Assembly (NCBI GenBank): GCA_038030265.1
Contig: CM075942.1
Span: 14,280,029 to 14,344,028, forward strand
Direction: 5' to 3'
Source of the DNA: Corythucha ciliata
Lineage: Eukaryota > Arthropoda > Insecta > Hemiptera > Tingidae
Length of the DNA: 64,000 nucleotides
How positions within the stretch are numbered: the first letter of the stretch is position 1; every line of letters begins with the position of its first letter. A program made the position numbers and the translations under genes. Shown one piece after another: positions 31,601-39,952 of this stretch. The notes beneath the pieces were generated by a model, which saw nothing but the letters and a program-made list of their open reading frames with translations, did not search any database and was not told where the DNA came from.

Positions 31601-34600
31601 AAATTCATGTCCCAAATAGAGGACTTTACTTAGCTATAAAATCCTTAGGCCCAAGATACAGCCTGGCAGACTTCCGGACTCGTAAATAGGGGGTCAAATG
31701 CCATCATTTTGCACACGTTTAGTGACTATGTTCTTCCGGTTGAATGGGACTGTCGCTAGCTCTCGAACTATAATGTATAACTCATTTTTATTCTGTAAAC
31801 ATCTGGAAACAAAATATTGCGCAAACTAGTTTGTGCAATAATATTGTACGTCTATGGACCCCTTAAGTTAGTTTCATGAATCTGAAACATCTTGTTTCCA
31901 CTAGAGAAACTGCAACTTTCTTTGATCTTTACCGACTCGAGATGGGAAAGAGTTTAGTTTCAGAAACAGTGTTTCTTGAAACAAAATGTTTCGTAACTGT
32001 TTTAATTCTGTGAAACATTCCCCTTTTTGTTTCATGAAACAGTTTTTGTTTCAGTTTCTTGAAATTGTTTCCCCTTAGTGGAAACCCGGCTTAACTTATG
32101 AGATTTGTGTTTCTTGCTAATTAAAGTGAATGTAGGCAGGACTCTCTCTTGCAAATTTGTCCAAGACTTGTGGCCGGCGGTCACCGTTTGATGGAAGAAA
32201 TTGTCGAAAATCGGATGAAGATATTGAGGAGGGGGGGGGGCGAAAAGACCCACCTCGCCCCCAATGCTCTACGCCTCTGGCTGACGCCCCCTTAGGGGAT
32301 ATTTGGCCTTAACCGCCGGCAGTTCTCAATTCAGCACGGTCGGAGGGACTCATAACCAGAGATCAAATCGAAGCATTCTGAAAAATGGTCGAAAACGCTC
32401 ACTTTTAGCCACTTTGAGGGCCGAAACCGCGGGCATTTGTCATTTTAGCATTGCCCTTGGGGCTCATAAATAGCGTTAGGTGCAGATAGGGTCACTTCGA
32501 GAAAATTGGCCAAAATGTTCGCCCAAGTTTTGGAAATGAATTTAGGCAAAAATAGCCAAAAAATAGAAATGGATGAAACCTCCCATATCAGGGTTTCTCA
32601 TCACGGGAATCGGAAAATCTAAACAGATTTTCCATCGGACGTTCCGTTGAATGAGTTCTCCCCGTGCTTCTGGCGATTTTTGCCGTTTCAGCCCGTTTTC
32701 CGGGTCCACGCGAATTAGGTGGGCAGTGGCTACCTACGTTATCATCAGCTCGGAAGTCATAGGAAAAGCCTCGCCGCAGGCTGACCTCGCTAGCCCACGG
32801 TGCAGCGGAGAAATGTGGCCGAAACCAAGGACAACGCAAAACGGTCAGTCCTGGTCACTTTGAGGGGTGGCTGACGCCCCCTTAGGGGCTATTTGGCCTT
32901 GAACGCCTGCAGTTCTCAATTCAGCATGGTCGGAGTGACTCAAAACCAGCGTAGTGTTCAAATCGAAGCATTTGAACGCTCATTTTTAGCCGGTGGTCAC
33001 GTTTGATGGACAAAATTGTTGAAAATTGGAGGCGAAAAGTCACCTTTGCCCGGTAGCAATATGGGCGATGGCCCACCTCGGTCCCTCTAACTCTACGCTT
33101 CTGAACCTCAGAAAACCTCCAACCAAAAATGTTCTAACCACAGAAAACCTCCAACGTTCAACCACAATAGAGCCGGCACCACAGAAAGTATCTGAAAAAA
33201 AAACTCAAACCACTGAATCTGGAAAAAAATCTCGCGCCACAAAAAAACCACAACCACAGTAAACTCCCAACCACAAAAAAGCTCAAATCACAGAAAACCT
33301 CCAGGCACAAACGACAAATAAACACCAACCACGGAAATGCTCCGACCACAAAATAACCCCAACCACAGAAATCTGAATTCGGCTCACACATCGATCTGGT
33401 CACCCTCCCAAGAATGATCGTCCCTCTGTCCGCTTGACCTACGAGTCTGGAAGACGGTCAAGCCCCTCCCCTCCTCTCAAAGTAACAAAAAAAAAAACGC
33501 CGGTTTCGCCATATAGACCCTAACTCATATCGTTCGCTTTTTCTTCTCTTTTTTTTCGCAGTATGGGAGTGAATCTGAACACGTTGACTCAAACTCTTCA
33601 TCTGTACGGCACGGACAATATGAAAACGCAGGACGTTTTTACATTTTTCAAGGAGTGCCCTCCAGTGTCTATCACTTGGCTAAGTGAAAAAGCATGTCAG
33701 TAACCCGAATTCATGCTCTTTACTTTTGCCTAAAGCCAACTCGTTGTTTTTTCAGGCAACGCCATGTGGTTGGACGATGAATCATGCGCAAAGGCTCTGA
33801 GATCATGTTCGATTCCAATAAGAGGCCAGAGCGCGGACTTGGAATTGCCTCCAGTGAGTAGGCGTGTGACTGAGAATGATTTGAAGGCGAAAACCATTAA
33901 AAACAAAAAAATTTCAAGGACGAGGACGGAATCGGCATTGATCAAGTTCGATGCGCTCTACCGCCTGGAATTTGGAGGAAGGCGGTATCATGCCGGTTGG
34001 CACCGACTCTCTTGATTAGGTACGCTCTCGTCACTGACAAACGGACCCAATTTAAACAGCCAGCGCTACCGGGTAATTAATTTATTTCAGAAAACGATAA
34101 TTAAACGCGAATTAACGATTTATTATTATTTAGATTGGTATCGTAAGGACATCATGTTCCCCGATGAAGGCGACGAAGTATCGAAAAAAATTCGAGGCGA
34201 CACCAACAACCCTTGGGTTTCTATCGCTATGCAGTGGGGAAACTTCGAATACAGCGGTAATAGTCATTTTGTACTTTTCCGATGGCTGTACAAACTAATT
34301 TTTGCGTCTTTTTTTGTGTGTGAAATAGCCGCGTTAAAAAAACAAAAAATCAACGATAGACCAATTCGGATACGAGACGCCCGGGAGCTTATCAACGAGA
34401 AAGAGCGACTGCGACCGTGGTCTGTCCGCCCCGCTCTGCCTTACGACCGTCACTCGGACGACGATGCTGGTGGTGACGAGCACCGCGAGACGGGTGACGT
34501 AGTGGACGCTGTCGCTAGTAGGAAAATGGCGGCGGATCTTGAAGAGGAGAGAATGGAAAGCCAAAAATTGAAAGGACCGTAAGTGTTTGGGAGTTGGTTT

Positions 34601-35328
34601 GGATTGGATAAGATGAGTTATGACCTCCCTGTTTTTTTTTTTAAGGAAAACTTTCGACTTGAGAAACAGAATAATGAGGAAAAGAAGGTTAGGACCGTCT
34701 GGAAGGTATCTCGATGATGCCGAGTATCACCTCGAGGTTATGAAACAGAAGTTGGAAATAATGAAAAAACGAGGGGACGACGGCTACGGGGACGTTTCCG
34801 ACGAGGAAATAATTATCAGGCGGGAGGGAGAGAAAGAGCACCGCGTGGAATCGGAGCCCGAAGAGCCTGACGATAAGAAAATCAAAAGGACCCGGGTTTA
34901 CAGGTTCGTACTCGGGCGCTTTTTTTTTTTTTACAATAAAAACAAAAAAATACGCAATAAAACAAATCTTCCTCAGGAGTTCCTCCTCGTCATCGTCTTC
35001 CTCGTCGAGTTCATCGTCATCCTCGTCCAGTTCCTCCTCATCTTCCAGTTCCTCAGGCTCGTCGTCGTCGTCGTCCGACAGTAGCGGTAGTGAAGATGAC
35101 GATGAGGAGGAAGAGGAAGAAGAAGAAGACTCGAAAATCGATCTCAGGAAAAAACTTCGTAAAAACGAGCGAAGGAACAAACAACAAACGGGAGGAAGCA
35201 GCAAGCCGTGCCGAAAAACAAGGCCCGTCATCGCAGGTTCGAGGGGCGTCAAAAAGTCGAAACATTTCTGTCCGTCGCCGTTACAAATTGAAATTGACAA
35301 CGATTACTATAAGGGGCGACCAAAGTAA
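28679..35328 (+). CDS. NCBP3: NCBP3, nuclear cap-binding protein subunit 3, 8 exons, 535 aa
   Basis: Exons: 28679-28825, 28904-29007, 33562-33695, 33756-33995, 34134-34256, 34329-34578, 34646-34903, 34977-35328 (1608 nt with stop). Junctions are GT-AG and in phase; the donor after 33995 (gttggc) is weak and is the least certain. The acidic N-terminus ('MDVKEASDIEDGELVDE') resembles human NCBP3. The RRM-like cap-binding region is around residues 90-145, with 'MKTQDVFTFFKECPP'. Two tryptophan motifs follow: W123-L-S-E126 and W133-L-D-D136. 'RRYHADWYRKDI' matches the downstream family block. The C-terminus has a serine-rich run, an acidic run, basic clusters, and ends 'SPLQIEIDNDYYKGRPK', like the family tail. 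NCBP3 is reported to bind capped RNA with NCBP1 in the nucleus and aid mRNA export. Human length is about 620 aa. Confidence 0.92.
29860..30180 (+). repeat. Motif A minisatellite block in the NCBP3 intron
   Basis: Around nine units with 'cttaattttagccgtgaatc', 'agcgtttttcc' and 'ctcaattttagctgcctaac' follow directly after an inverted motif B block, and stop at the hairpin element starting at 30184. Confidence 0.7.
30184..30344. mobile_element. 161-bp hairpin element with ~72-bp nearly perfect arms
   Basis: The left arm (30184-30255) and right arm (30272-30344) are inverted copies with about three differences. The left starts 'gaggtttttttgtggcctcc' and the right ends 'ggaggccacaaaaaaacctc'. 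The loop is 16 bp. The arms contain 'cctatcgaggtcgttgtg'. High arm identity suggests a recent insertion or selection for the stem. No target-site duplication is clear. Confidence 0.8.
30530..31080 (+). repeat. Degenerate minisatellite, third motif ('aaaacttgcaattttgcg')
   Basis: Words like 'gaccaaaaacttgcaatt', 'cgaatgctta' and 'cgaaaataaagacc' repeat with a period near 35 bp. The motif differs from A and B but has a similar unit length and AT content. Confidence 0.65.
31200..31750 (+). repeat. Tandem satellite, 130-140 bp period, about four units
   Basis: The conserved word 'ctatgttcttccggttaat' (with variants) recurs with its 'ttcttccggtt' core near 31320, 31450, 31590 and 31730. Intervening DNA is also alignable ('gggcaaatgc', 'ccaggcagacg', 'gtaatcagctccata'). 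The units have diverged by substitution and small indels. Confidence 0.75.
32280..33010 (+). repeat. Dispersed repeat family, copy 3 (with an internal duplication)
   Basis: It shares long blocks with 11740-12400. Within this copy 'cgcccccttaggggatattt' near 32286 and 'cgcccccttaggggctattt' near 32875 are each followed by 'cagttctcaattcagca', so the family unit appears twice in direct orientation about 590 bp apart. Confidence 0.7.
33100..33380 (+). repeat. 'Aaccacagaaaac' minisatellite
   Basis: Roughly sixteen copies of a 16-18-bp word such as 'ctccaaccacaaaaaag' or 'ctcaaatcacagaaaa' run up to near the third NCBP3 exon. Similar words occur at about 54040-54130 and about 22670-22730. Confidence 0.7.
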
Positions 35329-35455
35329 TTTCTAAACGTGTTAATTGAACAACAAAACTGGGATTTTTAGTGTCGAGCATTGTATTGAGTGTCCAAGTGT
35401 AAATATTGTCGTGCGCATGCCTCCTCAATTTTTTTTTTTCAAAACGTAGGACCTA

Positions 35456-35461
35456 ATTAAA
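35456..35461 (+). terminator. Candidate polyadenylation signal of NCBP3 (ATTAAA)
   Basis: ATTAAA lies 128 bp after the NCBP3 stop codon and before the GLOD4 coding end at 35536. The two convergent genes therefore have only 207 bp between their stop codons, and their 3' untranslated regions may overlap. Confidence 0.45.
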
Positions 35462-35535
35462 CAATTTTATATAAAGAAAATAATGTCTTCTTACAGCCTT
35501 TAATTGCAGATCGTAAAACGAATCGAGTGCAGTTG

Positions 35536-38463
35536 TCATTCGGCCTCCTTCTTTTGAATCAGGTGGGCGTCTTTCGATTCCTTTTTGATGTAACGATCAA
35601 CGAGGACGTCGCCTTGAGGGTCAACTTTGGATAGTTCGGAGAAACCTTCTTCGTCTACGAAGCATATTTCGTGGCCATCCTGTAAAAAGCGACCGCCCTA
35701 GTCTTTAGGACTATTGACATCGAAGGGAAGAAAAAGGATGGGGGCCTTTGAGGCGGTTGCCGGGGACTCAGGCTCTTGGGTTTTCGTGGCGGTGATGTGG
35801 GAGAAGAGAAGACACTTGTCTCTGCATGAGACAAAGCCTTGAAGGGGTTGTTACCACTAGCCAAATAAAAACAGCTTACCGGGTCGGCGAGAATAACAAC
35901 TGAGACGCTCGCTTTTCCCGGCGTGTCAAGGGTGACTAAGGATGTGAGTACGGTCTGGTCGTTGACTTTCATCGACTCCTCAATTTTCGGCAGTTCGGCT
36001 CTGGCCACGGCGAAGGCGATTCGACCGAAGGCTTGTTTTCTTTCGATCGGTATGTCTGAAAAAAAATAATAAGTATGGGTCATTCACAAGTCATTCATCA
36101 ATTAGTAGGGGAAGGGGAAGGGATGGAAATTACAGTTAAAAATGAAAGGACGTCCTCGTAACGTTACAAATATGGAGGGTTCCACGTCCGCTGGAATTTG
36201 TTCCACGCCGCACAAGAAAGGTAGCAAAAAGTAAATAAAGGAAGAAGCGTACTACTCCGAGTGACAGAGAGCGTACGAATGGGGGGGAGAAGAGGGCGGT
36301 CACTTGCAGAAAAAACGATTAAAAAGGATTAATTAGAGAGGGATCAACAGGTCCCATGGTGTAACGGTTAGCACTCTGGACTTTGAATCCAGCGATCCGA
36401 GTTCAAATCTCGGTGGGACCTCATTGTTTTAATTTTAATTAATTAACGACCCATTAAAACTGATGACGTCGCGTTTAGAAAGTCACTCTAAACTTAATTA
36501 GGCTGGCAATATTTCAGCTTATCGTTTATATGGGCTATTTGTTTCTATTCAATGAATAATTGTTAATTTTTTCTCTTTTTTTCTTATCAGAACAAACACT
36601 TCGAAAATTAACTCACCGCTCTTGACAAACTTAATTTTAACCGCTCGATCGTCGAATCCAATTTCCGCGTGAACCAACGATTGATTGAACACTTTGGCGT
36701 CGAGCAGTTTATTCCAGTAACAAATCGTTTTGTCAATATTGGAACTGCTGAGAAGCACTTTTTGAATGGGATCTAAATAAAAATAAAAATCGTTTAAACA
36801 CAACGTAAGGATGTGCGGGGGAGGGAAGTAAAAGTACCTGAATCTTTTGGTTGAGGTTCATCGATCAAAAAAAAGTTGTAACCACCCGGAGCTTCCACGA
36901 TGAACGTTTCCTTTTCAACGATGGGCCATGCGAGAGCTTTGGCTCGAGCTATGGCCTCTCGCGATTTGATGACAATGCCGATAAATTCGTTGCCCCGAGC
37001 GTATTTATTAACACCGTAATTGTAGGTCAATTCGATGACAAAATGCGAGTCCTCGGGGCCATAACCGACCATTGTTTTACTCCATCGGTTGTCGTACGGC
37101 CTGCGGGGGAAAAAAGATGTGGTGTCACTAAAAAGCCATTAACAACTTTTTTTTTTTTTTTCAAAGGACGCACCCATTGCAGGCGGCAGCACATCCTTCG
37201 GTGAACTCTTCGTGCCGTAAAACCTGCGAAACAAGATCCATTAGGAGTTTCAAAATCAACCAAAATCCTCAAAAAAAAAAAAAAAATTGACAAGACAAGC
37301 AATCGTCACCTACAGGGCGTCGGTTTAAACCTTACGCTGTCCTTTCAATTGCCGTGCACAGAGCGTCTCCTTGATTAAAGTGCCGGGAGGAGACGCTCCA
37401 AGAACTATCCCGCCACCAAAACTCAGGCTTAAAAAGGCCTCGACAGTTGAGGTGTCCAGCATCTGACACTCCGGGGAGCCCCAGAGCTTGGATCAGACCA
37501 CACGTCATTCGAAGGGAAGACACGCCCAATAAAATCCTTCGTAGCGCGTGCTCCATATCTACCCGCCACATCGCCATGACTACGGGGGAATAGAGGGAAG
37601 TCAGAGTATTTCAGGTTTACTCAGCAGTCCCCTGATGGTGACACCACACAAGAGTTGCCCCCAAAGGCCCCTCCCATACCATGTACGACCTCCAACCGGT
37701 TCTCTTGGATCACCGTATAGCCTTCTTTAGCTCCCACAGCGCGATGCCTCGAAGCTCACAGAGGCACAATGTCCGCAGTCCATGGGGGGAAGGCCTAGAG
37801 CGAGAGGGACAGTATTCTCAGCCACAACCATTACTTCTACGCCTCGCCCCCCCCCACCAAAGCGTTGTTAACTTATCATGGACTAATCAGCGACGTCCAA
37901 CGTTAAGCTTTGTAGGATCCACTGCATCGTCCACCAAGGAACATGGGTCAAGCAACGTACAGGGTGCAGCAATGCGGGAATCATAGCCCAATGGTCCGGT
38001 CCGGGCATCTAGGAGCCCTTCTGGTGGTTGGTAGCTCCTAGACTCACCATTCCGATAGGCTGTGCTGATCCGCCCAATCCTAATAAGCCCCCTCCCCTTA
38101 GTAGCCGTAACCTGTGACCAGTGGTACCCTCCACCCGGGTGGTGAGTTGCGGCCTTTGCCGCTCCCAGTGACCAGAATTGTCACCTCCGATTTCTTGAGG
38201 CGGAGCCTCCGTCAGTCCGTCGTTTTGAGCTTGACAAGCACTAAAGGCTACTAACGCGTTAAATGCCCTTAAGACTCCATCCACATAAACATAACTAAGA
38301 TGCACAGTCAACTCTTGACAGTCTCCCAGTAAATAAGAGCTAGGCCACCCCAAACACCGAGCTTAAATTGACTTACTTTCATGCCAAGTACGTCCCTGTA
38401 AAACTTCATAGTTTGAGCACGGTCGGCCACTTTGAAGACCCAGTGAAGCGTTCGGACTTTCAT
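35536..38463 (-). CDS. GLOD4: GLOD4, glyoxalase-domain protein, 6 coding exons, 291 aa
   Basis: Exons in transcript order: 38377-38463, 37174-37223, 36838-37100, 36617-36772, 35880-36055, 35536-35679 (876 nt with stop, GT-AG, in phase throughout). It starts '[17 protein letters not shown]' and continues '[17 protein letters not shown]', then '[16 protein letters not shown]', '[14 protein letters not shown]', '[18 protein letters not shown]' and '[18 protein letters not shown]'. All are close to human GLOD4, which has about 300 residues. The protein has two vicinal-oxygen-chelate (glyoxalase) modules, residues about 5-130 and 135-260. Its enzymatic substrate is not established, and mitochondrial location is reported for the mammalian protein. 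An acceptor at 38474-38475 and a donor at 38660 suggest a 5' untranslated exon. MRM3 lies directly upstream on the same strand. Confidence 0.95.
36350..36421 (+). tRNA. tRNA-Gln (anticodon TTG)
   Basis: The 72-nt sequence folds into a full cloverleaf: acceptor stem 'ggtccca' with 'tgggacc' and discriminator T. The anticodon stem 'ctgga'/'tccag' surrounds loop 'ctttgaa', with anticodon TTG at 36383-36385. The T arm contains 'gttcaaatc'. The A and B boxes are intact, there is no intron, and 'tttt' follows at 36427 as a pol III terminator. It lies in the GLOD4 intron between 36055 and 36617 on the opposite strand. Confidence 0.97.
37224..38376 (-). other. First coding-region intron of GLOD4, 1.15 kb
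   Basis: GC-richer than its surroundings (about 37320-38300), with no exon required, since MK and VLRHEEF join in frame. It may be a degraded mobile element. Open frames here resemble no family I know. Confidence 0.55.
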
Positions 38464-38825
38464 GTTTTCCGCTCTGCGTACACAGGAGAGAAAAAAAAAA
38501 ACTTCAGTTTTCAGGAGTTGAATAATACGGATTAATAAGTATATAAGAAAAGCGTAGTGAGAAATACTTTTGAATCTTGACAACCACAACAGACTGATTG
38601 CCCGTGGGAGGGAGGGGGGTACTATTAGCTATCGTGTCTCAAGGTTAACTGGCCACTCACGTTTTATTTTTTTACGCTGTTGTCCTGAAAAGCTATAATT
38701 TGTGACTTTGTGAGTAATGAACAAGGTAGCCGGTGGTAAAGAAGGGAGAGCCGGTCTATTACCTAATCAGTCGTGTTCAGCCAACGTGATAAGGCTAAAA
38801 CCGCCCCTCCCCCGAACTTTATAAA

Positions 38826-39952
38826 TTAATTTTTAAGTGAAATATATTGTTTTCTCATTTCAAATAGTAAAACTACTGCAGCAGAAACACTATTCAAACT
38901 TTCCATGTTATTAGCCAAGGAAATGGACACACCCTCTCCCTTGACTTTTGAGGCCAATTCAACGGCATGTTCTGATATGCCGGTTGTTTCACCCCCAATA
39001 ACCAATAAAATGTGGCCGTTAGTGCCCATAAAATTAATTGTGGAATAGTCGTTCAATGGCACAGAGGGGATTGTTTTGTTGGTCGCCAGGTACACGCTAG
39101 TTGGCTGGTTGGTGGCCAACTCTTGAATGTCGTTCCAGTGGACATCCTCAAATAAGGCCATTTTAAAATGAGCACCAGTGCCTGCCCTGAGAGCTTTCGA
39201 ATCCCAAGGGTCGGTACATCCTGGATGAAAGCAAACAACATTGAGCATTTTCATCACTGCCACATACACATAGACGATACCTTTGGTTAGAACAAGCTTT
39301 TGCACCCCTGCACTGGCACTAACACGAATCAACGACCCCAGATTTCCAGGCTCTCGGATTTGATCGCAGACAACAGTAATGGGCAACGAGTTATTCGCCG
39401 GCACCACCATTTCAGGCTTTTTTGCAATCGCTAAGAATAATGATTTCAAAGGAAATTCCCTCACAGTTACCCCCTAACACGGTCTCATACCTAAAACGCC
39501 GGGCGATGTCACCACGCTGGACCACAACTGCAAGTCCTTGTACGAGCACTTAAACAATTTCGTATCCCCGTCATTGCTCAAATTCAAACTGTCAAGATCG
39601 GAGCTCCGGCTGAAAAATATCATATTCGGCGTATTCCCCGAGTCGATGTAGTCTTTTATAAGACGTTTCCCTTCTAACAGTATAAGACCTGACCTGTCCC
39701 TCATCTTTTTCGACTTTACTTGCAACATGACTTGGCTAGCGAACAAACACGGACGTAAAAAACAAAGTACCTCACAAAATTGAAGACTTGTAACTCTTAC
39801 CCGAGGGCTTCATCTTTGAAATCGAGCCTAGTGACGCTACGAGGGTCAGGATTTTTGTCGTCCGGGATTCTTGCCTTATCATTTATTAAACGAGAGCACA
39901 TTTTTCGCGGTGAAATAACGCGAAAAAGTCTCGATACTACAGAAGCAACCAT
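38826..39952 (-). CDS. MRM3: MRM3 (RNMTL1), mitochondrial rRNA 2'-O-methyltransferase, 4 exons, 313 aa
   Basis: Exons in transcript order: 39801-39952, 39491-39735, 39281-39430, 38826-39220 (942 nt with stop, GT-AG, in phase; the last intron is only 60 bp). The N-terminus 'MVASVVSRLFRVISPRK' is basic and amphipathic, as expected of a mitochondrial targeting peptide. The substrate-binding part has 'KMRDRSGLILLEGKRLI'. The SpoU (knotted) methyltransferase motifs are present: motif 1 D155-x-x-R158-E-P-G-N162; motif 2 'VIGGETTGIS' (about 256-265); motif 3 'LANNMESLNSVSAA' (about 284-297). The family methylates the A-loop guanosine of the large mitochondrial rRNA. It is about 100 residues shorter than human MRM3, mostly in the region before motif 2. 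It lies upstream of GLOD4 on the same strand. Confidence 0.95.

Larger units (their letters stand above)
29008..33561 (+). other. 4.55-kb intron of NCBP3, dense in repeats
   Basis: It holds motif B inverted (29690-29850), motif A (29860-30180), a near-perfect hairpin element (30184-30344) and a third minisatellite (30530-31080). Further on are a 130-140-bp tandem satellite (31200-31750), a GAAAC/GTTTC-rich patch (31800-32090), a dispersed repeat copy (32280-33010) and an 'aaccaca' minisatellite (33100-33380). No further exon was identified. Confidence 0.75.

Noticed and set aside
34689..35300. 203-codon open frame on the minus strand rich in serine, aspartate and glutamate
   Set aside because: It is the antisense of the serine-rich and acidic repeats in the last NCBP3 exons, which fully explain it.
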